A stretch of DNA of 64,000 nucleotides from positions 1,798,001 through 1,862,000 of the forward strand of contig OZ017769.1 in NCBI GenBank assembly GCA_963969345.1. Reading direction: 5' to 3'. The notes under the pieces were generated by a model. It made no database searches. It saw only the letters and a list, made by a program, of their open reading frames with translations, and had not been told where the DNA came from. Made by a program: the position numbers and the translations under genes. Source of the DNA: Turbatrix aceti (taxonomy: Eukaryota > Nematoda > Chromadorea > Rhabditida > Panagrolaimidae). Positions 34,864 to 45,918 of this stretch are shown here, in pieces. Position 1 is the stretch's first letter; every line of letters starts with the position of its first letter.

Positions 34864-36981
34864 CTGTGTTTCAAAAAAAAACTGATCAATCAAAGAATCA
34901 AAGAAATTTATTTAAACAAAGGGTAAAAAAATAAATCAGAGACCACACCGCATGGGGCCGAGGCCGAGAGGCCTCCGGGGGCTCGTCAAAGTGCGCGCGC
35001 GCAGAATACATACTTCTCGCCTTCCTTCCGCGAGAGGCGAGCGGCAGCGATCGGAGAATTTTCTCTTTCAAGCCCGAGAAAAGAGAGAGGCTCCCTTTCG
35101 CTCTGGTGACCCCCAAAGCTCCGCCCAGGTGTTCCTGCCCTGAACATGGATAGCCAGCCGCCTGAGCGCCGGGTGTACATGTACAACATGTACGTGTACA
35201 CGCAGCGCAGCGTGCGCACGTCCTTCCTTCTCTCGCGCAGGGCTGGCAGAGTATTTTTGCGCGTTTTCACTCTCATACATGTCCCCAAGTCCTCCTTGTT
35301 CTGCCAAAAGTGCCTGGAAGAACAAGGTCGTCGTCGTCGTCGTTGTCGGTGGTTCGGTCAGGTTGGTTGCACTGCGTACACACACAAAATCCATCCATCC
35401 AACAAACAAAAAAAAAGTCAGTTGATTTTTAGGCAGGGGAGGGGGTTGGATGGTTGGGTCATCACCTACCGACCGACCTGTACACTTCGTCCTCGACGAC
35501 GACGACGTCGACGTCGCGCATCGTCTTTCTTCTCAAGGCCACTTTTTTCGCGCTTTTTTCACGTTTTGAATGCCGCCTAACCCTGATTGTGATGGAAATG
35601 AGAATGAAAAAATATATACATGCCCAAAAAAAGTGAAACTTTTTCTTCCGTCTTCCTTTTTTTCTTTGTTGTCTTCGTTGCTGCGAAGGTGAAGGAGAAG
35701 ACAAATGAAAACGATATGACGGTCATACATACTTACTTACATGACCGCCAGACTGGGAATAGATATATGTATATTATATAAAAAAATAATAAAAAAATAT
35801 AGACAGACGAAAAAAATTTGACGAAAAGAAAAAAATCGAGATGACCTTTAACGAAAAAACACATGCAAAAAAAACACGGTTAAAAAACAATTTACTGTCA
35901 AAAAAGGCCGGGACATGAGAAAAAAATTGGACGAAATAAGGTCACCTGCTCTCGAACTTTCCCTGATGACACAACAAAATTACAAAATTGCAGATCGGAG
36001 AAAAAAGGGAAAATAGCCTATTCTCAGAGAAATTGAATCGGAAAAGCAAGCCAGAAAAGTAGAAAGTATAAAAAAGAGGTCAAAAGAACGCGGTGCGGGA
36101 GCCAAGTTCTTGACCCCAAAAAGCAGGCAGTCAGGCAAGCGAGAGGAGCGGCGGCATAGGTCACCTCTCTGCTGCCGTCGACGTCGACACCGACACCGCT
36201 GCTGCCAAATACATAAATACAACAATTGACAATAATGAAAACTGGGTCATCAGTTGTTTGGCCTGACCGAACTGACTCATCTGACCCCAGCCCAGCGCAA
36301 AAACGTGGCCGTCTCGTCGTGGTCGACGGTCTCATACTTTCCTGCATGACTGACTGACTGATCGCGTCTCTCGGATCCCACACAAACGAGAAAGAGAATG
36401 TAAAAAAATCCCGCGAGATGATTATGCCGATGACCCAGCATGACCCCGAGATCTCCCGACCTTTCACACGTGCATGATGACGAAGAACGACTGAGTTCAC
36501 GACAGAAAAGGGATAAATATAACTTGTAGCCTAAAAAAGGTTGAAAACAACCGAAAAAGATGGAAATTCTATCATTTTGATGCAGGGTTTTCTAATTAGA
36601 CTTTTCATACCGCTCGCTCCGCTCCCGGTCAGGAGCGGAACGATTTCAGGAGCGATAGAAAACCCTGTTTTGCTGCAAAAACGAAAAGAAACGCGACTGA
36701 TGACGATCAAAGATTACTGTACCTGCGTGCGCGTTCGGGTCTTGAATGTAAATCACTTGAGAACACAAATCGCGTCAAGAATCCTGTATTCTACTTTGTT
36801 ATCCTCCTTTTTTTGACATCGTTATATATACATAAAACGATTATAATTTCTTACTTTGGTCCTTCGTGTTAGGAGATGCATAACGTTGCCTGGCCTACTT
36901 TTTTCTCCGTTTTTTACAATTTTCCAGTGTTGCGTTTTTTACTCCTTTGAGAATTTCTTTTGACATTTTAGGCCAATCAAA
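34864..36981. other. E75 upstream region and intergenic DNA
   Basis: The E75 ATG follows an acceptor-like GAAACACAG on the minus strand, so a 5' UTR exon probably lies upstream. The region has many purine/pyrimidine tracts, a TACATGTACAACATGTACGT palindrome near 35177 and a (GAC)n patch at 35490-35515. Apart from the 85-bp MITE at 36583, I see no gene. Confidence 0.5.
36583..36667. mobile_element. 85-bp hAT-like mini-MITE
   Basis: 12-bp inverted ends CAGGGTTTTCTA / TAGAAAACCCTG, flanked by TTTTGATG and TTTTGCTG (7 of 8 bases identical), consistent with an 8-bp hAT target duplication. The middle holds GCTCGCTCCGCTCC and GGAGCGGA, like the core repeats of the larger MITE. Confidence 0.75.
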
Positions 36982-38611
36982 ATGCGTCCATTGTCTCCGG
37001 CATATCATCACGATTTGATCCATTGCGTGATCCAGAACAAGAGTTTCCAGTGTCTCAAGCATTTGGTTCTGTCGTCCCAGCAGATGTCTCGTGGATTTGA
37101 AACTTTTATGCGGGACGTAATCGTCAGTTACGATCGTGGATCTTTTTGCTTCAGGGTCGGTTTTATTTTTTTAATTGTGCTTTTTTGTGAAAGTATTTTT
37201 CAGACCCTAGACAACGACATCTTGGTCAGGTACTACGTGAGCTGGTATTTCAAGGACTGGATAACGCCTTTTGTTCGCAGGCTTTGGATCAATCGTACGC
37301 CTCTGCGAAACGAGGAAATCGGATTTTTGGAAGACGTTTACCGATGCAATAGTGAGTTGAAATTTTAGCCTAAAATTGTGCTGACACAAAACAAACGGCA
37401 TAATGCAAAAAAAACACTAAATTATTGTTTTTTTTAAATTTTTCCTTTGCCGGTGGTGATAGGTAAGTACGAATTCGTCGAGGATCCAAGATTTTACTTT
37501 CTACTTTAATAACATTTTTTTGACGGTGAAACGTCACTTCACGTGCGCTGAATAACAAAAAATTGTTGCTATTTTGTTACTTTCTAGGCGCTGTTTTTGA
37601 AGGGTAACATTTTTTCGTCGGTAAAGTATTACGTTAGGTGCCCTGAATAACATTGAAAGTTTGCTATTCTGTTACTTTTCATGGCGTTTTTTTCTACGAT
37701 TAACGATATTTTTGTTACTTCTTGGTAGGCCAATTCCGCGTAAGACAATTCCGAGGAGGACCATTTAGCTGAAGTCTACGGTAGAGATTTTAGGGGGTAA
37801 AATTGCGCAAATCGATTGGTATTTAGGCGAAACTTTTATTAAGTGGTTGTTTTATCACTAAAAAATGTCTTTTCAGAGGTCATCGCGCTGAACGCCGTCA
37901 AGCTGACCAAGAAGGTTATGACGTTACCAGTCGTCATCAATTTGATGTCCGTCTCCCGGCATATCACCGTCGACTACTGGTATCAATGCTTCGGCACCTC
38001 GCTTCGTCGATTCCAAACTGTTTTCGTGAACTTTCAAGACAGTCATGCTTCACATAAAAACAAATTTAAGCCGTTCAAGGTGAGTGTTTTTATTATCAAT
38101 TTATACTTTTTTTTGTGAAATTTTCCAGATCGATGTTGATTCGAATGTTCTGGAATTGATTTCTGATAACAATGCATTTACATTTGGTTATGACTTTCTG
38201 ATGTACAAACTAAGTAAGGAAGTTGATGACCTTCGACACCTAATTGTCACCGTTGAAAATGTCCCCGACAATAATTCTACGAATGTGCTCTTCGATCAGC
38301 TGTCAAAGTACCCCAACATGAAAAGCGTCAAATTCGGAATTCGTTTGAACCACTCTTCCATGAATTGTACAGCCATCATGAAGACTGAATTTTACAATTG
38401 TCTTCAAACTCTCCGTGAATCTCCAAATTCAATCAAGGTAACAATGGTCTTTTTTAATGATGCGAGATCTATCAAAAGTGCAAGTCCTCTTTTCACAAGC
38501 GATGTTTTTCCGCCGGATGATTTTGACATCACACCCGATCGCCGAGTCTGCACCAATCGCCAAACGACAATTACTGAAAACGTGAAATTATTTTTTCGGT
38601 GTGAATGTTGA
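36982..38611 (+). CDS. Orphan protein of 335 aa
   Basis: Four exons: 36982-37155, 37204-37351, 37877-38079 and 38129-38611; all phases agree, with gtgag or gtcgg donors and TTTTCAG/TTTCCAG acceptors. The product has no signal peptide or membrane segment. It has several regularly spaced Leu/Val/Phe-rich segments (LKHLVLSSQQ, FQTVFVNFQD, LRHLIVTVEN, MKSVKFGIRL, IKVTMVFFND), giving the look of a degenerate repeat or F-box-associated beta protein as in large nematode families. I do not recognise it more precisely. Intron 2 contains a full copy of the intronic repeat. Confidence 0.8.
37508..37715 (+). repeat. Intronic repeat family, copy in intron 2 of the 36982 gene
   Basis: A good full copy: AATAACATTTTTTTGACGGT.., CACTTCACGTGCGCTGAATA, TTGCTATTTTGTTACTTTCT, AGGCGCTGTTTTTGAAGGGT, then the second half ATTACGTTAGGTGCCCTGAA, TTTGCTATTCTGTTAC. 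Confidence 0.88.
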
Positions 38612-38937
38612 TGCTTCTTACGGTTGAAATTGTATTGTTTTTTTTAACAGAATAAATTATTGACACGGTCCAAAGAATGCAAAAAATTTATGTTTTTAAA
38701 ATTGTTTAAAATTTAAATTTTATTTAAATTAAATTAATTCTTTTTTTGAATTCAAATTTAATTTATTTTTTTTGAATTTAAATTTATTTAAATTTTTTTT
38801 AAATCTAAATTTAATTATAATTTTTTTTAATTTAAATTTGATTTAAATTTTTTTAAACAAAGATTAAAAAAAACAAAAATTTATTTCACACTTACAAATC
38901 CAAAAAAATCTTTTTCGAAACTTTTTTACAAAAAACT
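38612..38937. other. Convergent intergenic region
   Basis: Very AT-rich (TTTAAATTTAAAT runs), between the stop codons of the orphan gene and NAD synthetase. AATAAA at 38651 may serve the orphan gene. No gene seen. Confidence 0.5.
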
Positions 38938-41900
38938 CTACTCCTTGGCCTGCTCCTCAATCATGGCAGCAGCGATGGTCCTCAGCCTGTCAAAGGTGTG
39001 CTGCATGCTGGGATAGACAAATGGTCGATGATCGGTGCGATGGTCGTCCACGCAGTAATTGTTAGACACCAGCGCAGGCGTGGCAACCGTAGCTTTGTGG
39101 CGATTTCTGAAGTAGCGAGTGTAGAAGTTGACGAGTGTCTCTGCGATTGACGTCGGCGTCGCCGGCTTCCATCGATTGACGAGGTCGTAGAAAGTGCCGA
39201 GGATGCCCTTGTAGCCGGGCTTGCGCAGAAGGCCGATTTCCGCGAGTTGCTCGTACGTCATGCCAATGTCTTCTTCGTCGGTCTGCGGAGGACGATCGGC
39301 GGTCGCGGGACGTAGCTCGGCGGTTGGCGTTGCTTCCACGACTCTGGAAAAGGAGTTATTACAGATTTTTTGTTAAAAACATGAAAAAAATGAACGTTAT
39401 CAACCACAAAATCGTAAAAAATGACGATTATTCAAAAAAAAAAATCGTTACTGGCAGAAAAGAGCCCCACGAAAGATAACACAACAGCGAAACTTTCAAT
39501 GTTACGCAGGGCACCTAACGTAATACTTTAGTGACAAAAAATGTTATCCACCAAAAACAGCGCCAAAAAAGTAACAAAATAGTAACTATTTTTTGTTATT
39601 CAGCGCACGTGAAGTAACATTTTATGGCCGAAAAAAAGTTATGCGGTACACCAAGTACTATTTTTTAAGCCAAAAAAAATCGTAACACTAACGATTTGAC
39701 CATTTCTTCCCCTTGTAATCCGCCCCTCCCCCAAAAAACTCACTCCTTGAAAACGCCAAATCCAGTATGCTTGGTAAAATCAACGAGAAATGTTTTCAGA
39801 TCTCGTTTGTTGATAGATCCGATCGGATTGATATCGGCAGCGGAGCAGTCAAACTTTGTCAGGTAGCCGACGAGGCTTTCATCCACGTTAGACGACCCCA
39901 GCACAAGCAGGGATCCGGGAGTGCCGGTGGTAATGGGAAGCACCTGAGCGTTGAGGTAGGCAAGTGCCATGCGGGCTCGGGCCTGGATGTTCTCGAGCGC
40001 GAGTTGGGCACGTCGATCTTCGTGATCATGGGTCAGGACGGCACCAGAACTCGTCGTTATCGTTGACGTATACGCGGTTACAATTTCGTCGATGTTTTGG
40101 CTGAAAATTAATCAATAGCAATAAAAAAATTAATTGACAAAAAATAAAAAAATATATCCAAATAATCTCAAAAATCGTATTAACTACAGTAAAAATTGCA
40201 ATTACAATCTACTGTAATAACACTTTTTTGATGGTAAAATATTACTTCATGTGCGCTGAATAACATAAAATAGTCGCTATTTTGTTACTTTCTAGGCGCT
40301 GTTTTTTGGTGCATAACATTTTTTGTCACTAAAGTATTACGTCATGTGCGCTGCATAACATTGAAAGTTTGCTATTTTGTTATTTTTTGCGAGAAACGAT
40401 TTTTTTCGTTTTTACGTCATTTTTAGTACCAAAAAATTCATTTTTAATTTTTTAAATGAAAAACTTTTTCTTCATAAAAAAAACTCACACGACAAAATTC
40501 GCTCCGATAGCCTCGGCAATGCCAGCCGCCCTCGTCCTCGTCTCATCGGACGAATTCGTCGTCTGCATGTACGCTGTAGAAAAAAGTCTCTTGCACAGTA
40601 GCCTAGGATCTGTCTCCTCGACTGGCTTTCCATGAAGGTAAAGCGACTCGTCCGGGGCCACTCCCCTGGTCTTTGCATCGGCAACCGCCTTGCAGACTTT
40701 CTCGCACATGAGATAGACCATCGCGGCCACCGATGCGCTGTCAGCGCCGCCGGATAGGGACAGAAAGTACCCAGCTGCGGTGGATCGCCTCAGGTAGTGC
40801 CACAGGTAGGCTGCAGGTGCGTGGAAGAGTTCCTGGCCCGGAGTCATGAAGTTGATGATTGCGGGGGTCGTGATGGCCCCGGAGGTCGGGGAGTGGACGA
40901 TGACGTTGATTCCTGCGTCGTGGCGGAACAGGATGGGTTCCCGGGACGCAAGTTCGCACAGCGAGGCAATCTTCGCCCGGTAGGCTACCGTAGCGTTGAG
41001 GTCCAGAGTCGCAGATGCCACGGCAACGTCTTCGAGGTCAAACTGCTGAATTTGCTCGTAGATGACCCCGTTCTGGACGATCGCCGACATGCCATCGAAA
41101 TAAATCCTGTCTCCATCGAAGCCCCTCAGGTTACTGTATAGGTAAATTCCGCCAATTTTCGTCGAAGCATCCTGGACCAGCTGACAGATCCTCTTCGCCG
41201 ATTTTCCGAGGACGTGATGGCTGGCAGAGCCGTTGCAGACGACATCGACCCCGGCAAGGGCCCATTTCACCGCCGGGTTGACAGCTGCCCAGAGTTCTTC
41301 ACAAATTTCAACCGCGATCGTAACTCCGTCTCCCGTGACGACAATTCCATGTCCAAAAGGAACGGGGTCCTGGTCGATGCCGTGCTGTCTGACGTCGTAG
41401 GATACGGTAGTCAGACCATGCTTCCAGGATTTGAAATATCGGGATTCTCGATAGACATCGTCGTCGCAGAGGGCGGATTTCGGATGGATGAGCACTATAC
41501 GACCAGCGGCGAGCACGAGCATGCAGTTGTACAGCGCGGGGCCGAAGCGTATAGGCATCCCGGTGACGACTACCATGTTGAGGTCCGCGGTTACCTCCAA
41601 TAACTTGCTCAGGGATTCCCAACAGTGAACCACGGTATCGCCTTCGTAAAAATGGTCCAGACAGCTGTAGCCGGAGAGTTCGAGTTCGACACCGACATGG
41701 ATGGAGGATCCAAGGGAATGGGCTTTCTTGACGGCTGAAATTATTCAAAATGTGATTTTTCACAAAATATAAAAAAATAAGCACAAAATTTGAAAACGAT
41801 ATTTTGTGGCATGAAAAATAGCGTATAAATGAGAAAAAATTGTTAATCACAGAAAAAAACGTCACGAAAGATAACAAAATAGCGCACTTTCAATGTTATG

Positions 41901-42259
41901 CAGCACACATGACGTAATACTTTAGTGACGAAAAATGTTATCCACCAAAAAACAGCGCCTAGAAAGTAATAAAATAGCAACTATTTTTTGTTATTCAGCG
42001 CACGTGAAGTAATATTTTACGATCAAAAAAATGGTAAATATTATTTATTTGTTGTTTCAAAAAGAAAATTTTAAAAATAATCGTTTTCCCGGTGTTTTTA
42101 ATTTTTTACCCTATCATTTCCCATATTTTTCTCAACAGACTTACCAGTGATTACGCGACGCAGGTTGCCATCCCAGTCGAGTGCCCATTGATTTAGCGCG
42201 CAGACCGAAACGCGAACTGGTCGTGAGAATCTGTTGACAGTTATTTCGTCGTTGAACAT
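38938..42259 (-). CDS. NADSYN1: Glutamine-dependent NAD+ synthetase
   Basis: Makes NAD+ from nicotinic acid adenine dinucleotide, ATP and glutamine, the last step of de novo and Preiss-Handler NAD synthesis. Exons (minus): 42259-42145, 41734-40489, 40100-39744 and 39343-38938; 707 aa, the family's usual length. The N-terminal nitrilase-type glutaminase shows [10 protein letters not shown], the catalytic Glu in [10 protein letters not shown], the Lys region [10 protein letters not shown] and the Cys in EICEELW. The synthetase half has the P-loop [44 protein letters not shown] and [11 protein letters not shown]. The start is fixed by the homologous CALNQW start and a TATA box. All three introns contain the intronic repeat. 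Confidence 0.97.
39455..39645 (-). repeat. Intronic repeat family, NADSYN intron 3
   Basis: Reverse-orientation full copy (CAGGGCACCTAACGTAATAC, AAACAGCGCCAAAAAAGTAA, AGCGCACGTGAAGTAACATT). Confidence 0.88.
40216..40400 (+). repeat. Intronic repeat family, NADSYN intron 2
   Basis: Full copy in plus orientation, opposite to the host gene (ATTACTTCATGTGCGCTGAA, CTAGGCGCTGTTTTTTGGTG, ATTACGTCATGTGCGCTGCA). Confidence 0.88.
41855..42032 (-). repeat. Intronic repeat family, NADSYN intron 1
   Basis: Reverse-orientation copy with the same two half units. Confidence 0.88.
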
Positions 42260-42296
42260 TTTTACACTGGCTTCGTTGAGGTTGGATATCTTGTCG

Positions 42297-42304
42297 TATT
42301 TATA
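42297..42304 (-). promoter_or_regulatory. TATA box of the NAD synthetase gene
   Basis: TATAAATA on the minus strand, 38-45 bp before the ATG. It sits between the MED27 stop (42486) and the NADSYN start, suggesting the two same-strand neighbours are separate transcripts. A TTCAACAG acceptor-like site upstream leaves a trans-spliced operon possible. Confidence 0.5.
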
Positions 42305-42485
42305 CGCTGATTCACGGCCTGTTGAACAAGAGTGCTGTTCATGCAGCGAACTTCCTCTCCCCTCTCTCAGGTAGGCCCCACAAGCTTGTGGAGGGCGGGT
42401 AGTCAACCACAAACGGCAAAAAATCCACCTTGTTTCCGTCAACAAACAGGAATGTTTATTTTCGACGTTTTCAACTTTGCACACA

Positions 42486-44493
42486 TCAGTTAACTGTATT
42501 TCCAGCCTGAAAGTGGCAATCCTCGTGATAGGCAGTCTTGGTTTTAAAGTCAATGCCCGTGGGAACGGCACCGTTACGATACACCTGTCTGCAGTACCGG
42601 CACGGATGACACGCAGACTGACAGATCTTTTCGGTGGCACGGAAGATGTACGACGTCTGCAGACGGGGATCTGGCATGCCGGCCTTGAAACTGTTGAAGT
42701 TCTGCTTTATGAAACGCGTCAAGACACGGTAGCGTTCGACTGCAGACGGCCTGTAAGGATCGAAGATGCGCTTTGTGTCGTCGGATGTCGTGACTTCTTC
42801 GCCTTGAGCGTAGTAGTTGATGTTTTCAATAATACCACTGACGACAAGGATGACAAACTTGCAGCCATCCGCGGAGAGAAACGATACCTGAAAAAAGTAG
42901 GAGGATAACGAAAATTGGGAATATAAAAATAAAAAAAAGATTCGGAAAACATTGCCAAAAGAAGGGAATACGGTTTTTTGGGGACAAAAATGTTACTCGG
43001 CATAATATTTTTTCCACAATAAAATGTTACTTCACGTGCAACGAATAACATAAAACAGTTGCTATTTTATTACTCTTTAGGCGCTGTTTTTTGGTGGATA
43101 ACATTTTTTGTCACTAAAGTATTACGTTAGGTGCCCTGCATAACTTTGAAAGTTTGCAATTTTGTTATTTTTTATGGTGCTCTTTTCTGCGAGTAACGAT
43201 ATTTTTTTCGGACAATTTAGAACATTTTTTTGTTATTCACAAAAAAATCTCGGATATTTTTCCATTTCCCCAATCAATCCTCTCCCCCAACTGACCTCGA
43301 TGACGCAGTGCTTCTCGGTTCGTTCAAGATACCGATGCCGGACAGGTATGCTCTGCGCCCCCCTCGGCATGGGTTGGCCCTTCTTGCTGGTAGCGCTGTG
43401 ATTGTGGTCGCGGACAAAGTTTTCAAAATCCATTTCAAATTTCCTCTGTACAGCATCTCCCTGACAGTCGAAGGACGGCAACGGAGGATCGGAAACCATG
43501 GGTGGAGGCCGACGGTAGTTCATGTTCCGCATGATCTCGTTCATACAGGTACTGTACGCGAGAGCATGGTGCACCTGTTGCACGTCGGCAACGGTATCAG
43601 CAAAGAGGTCGGAAATGACGGGATCCGCTGCGGCATCGTTGACAAAGTGCGCGAACGTGTCGAGCGAAGACGGATGACCCGGCTGGACCGGTGTGGTGGC
43701 AGGAAGCGAACCGGCGATTAATTCGAGTTCCCTGAAAAAAATAAATACATGTTTTCTGTATTTTCAAGTGAAAAATATAAAAGACAAAAATGAATGACTG
43801 TTTCCCAAAAGTTGCATAAAAACGTCCCAAAATATCGTTACTGGCAAAAAAAAGCGCCGCAAAAGATAACAAAATAGCAAACTTTCAATGTTACGCAGGG
43901 CACCTAACGTAATAATTTAGTGACAAAAAATGTTATCCACCAAAAACAGCGCCTAAAAAGTAATAAAATAGCAACTATTTTTTTGTTATTCAGCGCACGT
44001 GAAGTAATATTTCATCGTCGAAAAAATGTTATGCGTACATCAAGTAGAATTTTTAGGCCGAAAAACCGTAATCCATCGTTTAGCAGTAACAGTTTGACAG
44101 TTCCTTTTACAATATTAATTTTCGGTACCCAAAAAACTCACTCATAAGCTCCATTGATATTAGCCATGACACATTCAATCTGAGAAATAGTTTTCATCGT
44201 ATGAATTGACTCACTTTGAATCCTCCCAAATACCTGTCGTAGCTTTCGGATATTCGTCTGGGCTAAACGGTAAAGCAATTATTCACAAAACAAAAAAAGG
44301 CCAACTTGCATTTTCCAAGAGCTTCCATGACTTTTTTAACGTCAGAAGAAAAATTCTTGCCGGGTTGAATTGTCGGCGGTACTCCGACCGATGGTGGCCC
44401 GATCGATGGCGGTTGTTGTCCTCCAGCCTGGGCCGCAGGTGGATTCGACGGAGGTTGTTGGGGCTGGGACTGCGACGAAGTTGAAGCCGACAT
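42486..44493 (-). CDS. MED27: Mediator complex subunit 27 (MED27)-like protein
   Basis: A subunit of Mediator, which links transcription factors to RNA polymerase II. Exons (minus): 44493-44310, 44262-44234, 44179-44142, 43731-43296 and 42887-42486; 362 aa. The N-terminus is Pro/Gln-rich. A helical segment follows (TNIRKLRQ, ANINGAYEELELIAG). The last 40 residues carry the MED27-type zinc-binding end: CHPCRYC, then DFKTKTAYHEDC, comparable to CQRC and EAFHDTC in vertebrate MED27. Frame is kept only if intron 1 uses a GC donor (T|GCAAGT), which is otherwise a standard site. AATAAA lies about 26 nt after the stop. Confidence 0.82.
43000..43208 (+). repeat. Intronic repeat family, MED27 intron 4
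   Basis: Full copy opposite to the host gene: GTTACTTCACGTGCAACGAA, TTAGGCGCTGTTTTTTGGTG, ATTACGTTAGGTGCCCTGCA, ending CTGCGAGTAACGATATTTT. Confidence 0.88.
43832..44033 (-). repeat. Intronic repeat family, MED27 intron 3
   Basis: Full reverse-orientation copy, very close to the one at 39455. Confidence 0.88.
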
Positions 44494-44656
44494 TGTTGGA
44501 TAGCAAAAAAAAAAGAGAGACAATTTTTCAAACAAAAAAAACGAGTGGAAAACTGTGAAAGCGCAAACAGGGGACAGTATGCCCACTTAGTGTTCCCTCA
44601 CTTTCTCCCGACTTTTTCTGACGATCAAAAAGTATCCTCTGATCCTACAATCAAAG
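44494..44656. promoter_or_regulatory. Shared promoter between MED27 and MRM2
   Basis: Only 163 bp separate the two divergent start codons, so both promoters must lie here or overlap. No TATA box is obvious. Confidence 0.55.
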
Positions 44657-45882
44657 ATGCTAGTTTGTCGACGGTTTTTTGCATCCAAGAATAGCAAGAG
44701 GCAGAATGTCATTGACTACGTCAAACGCCAGTCTACAGATTACTATTCTCGTCTGGCCAAGGAGCACAGTTATCGGGCGAGGAGTGCTTTCAAACTCGCT
44801 GCCATCAATCACAAGTACAAGATTATTCGTCCAGGTTAGTGTTTTTTTGGGGTTACGAATCACATAATTTAACGTATTCCAATTTTTTTGAGTGCAGAAG
44901 TTTGATGGATAACGGTAAAACTATCGTAAATTGTTACTTGAGGTCCTGTATTTTTGGTTTTTTACTACGTTTTAGGTGCTGTTTTTTATGAATAACATTT
45001 CTCGATGATAAAATATTACTTCACGTGCGCTGAATAACAAAAAACAGTTGCTATTTTGTTACTTTTTGGGTGCTGTTTTTTTGGTGGATAACATTTTTTG
45101 TCCCTAAAGTATTACGTCATGTGCGCTGCATAACATTGAAATTTCGCTGTTGTGTTATCTTTTGTGGTGCTCTTTTCTGCTAGTAACGATTTTTTTGGCG
45201 TTTTTCTGTTACTGTTGATGAATTGGGATAACGGTGTATTTCTCACGGTTTTTTTTTATCATGTTTTTACCGAAAAAAGGCTTCCATCTTTCAAAATTTT
45301 CCACCGTTTTTTGACAGAATTTTCATTTTTTTTCTAATCCCGATTTCAGATTCCGTAGTCGTCGACATCGGCGCAGCGCCCGGCTCCTGGTGCCAGGTAG
45401 CATCCGAAATCGTCAGCCCCACCGCTTCCGGCAGCAAGGGTTTCGTGCTCGGCGTCGATCTCCTCCCCATCGATGCCCTGCCCGGCGTCCATCTCATCGC
45501 TCCGGCCGGCGACATCACGCGACGCTCGGTCCACGCCAAGATGCGTGAATTGCTCGGCGGTCGACGTGTCAACGCCCTGCTCAGCGACATGGCCCCCAAC
45601 CCCACCGGTGACAGCTATACCGATCATCTGAGGATCCTCGAGCTCGTCAGAGTCGTCGTCAGACTCGCTTTTGAGTCATCCGGCGAGGAAAACACTCCGG
45701 TCCTGTCCCTGGCCCCTCGGGCGTCGTTTCTGTGCAAAATCTTTGATGGACCGTACTCGAAGGACTTCCAGAAGGAGTTGGAAGGTCGTTTCGAGACCGT
45801 TCGTGTCGTCAAGCCGGATGCGAGTCGGGAGACGTCGTCTGAGAAGTATTTTCTTGCCAGGAACCCTCTGCCCCAAAAGTAA
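44657..45882 (+). CDS. MRM2: FtsJ-family rRNA 2'-O-methyltransferase, MRM2-like
   Basis: Transfers a methyl group from S-adenosylmethionine to a ribose 2'-OH of ribosomal RNA; MRM2 acts on the mitochondrial large-subunit rRNA. Exons 44657-44834 and 45350-45882, 236 aa. The start MLVCRRFFASKNSKRQN is basic with few acids, fitting a mitochondrial presequence. The Rossmann SAM motif is VVVDIGAAPGSWCQVA (62-77). The K-D-K-E tetrad is seen as Lys in RSAFKLAA, Asp in SDMAPNPTG, Lys in CKIFDG and Glu in SSEKYFLA. The mitochondrial assignment comes from length and N-terminus; a nuclear FtsJ paralogue is less likely. Confidence 0.9.
44990..45195 (+). repeat. Intronic repeat family, MRM2 intron
   Basis: Full copy in host orientation, ending TTCTGCTAGTAACGATTTTT. 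Confidence 0.88.
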
Positions 45883-45918
45883 CGACCCTGGACACCATCA
45901 CCTCTCTTTATCTCAAAC

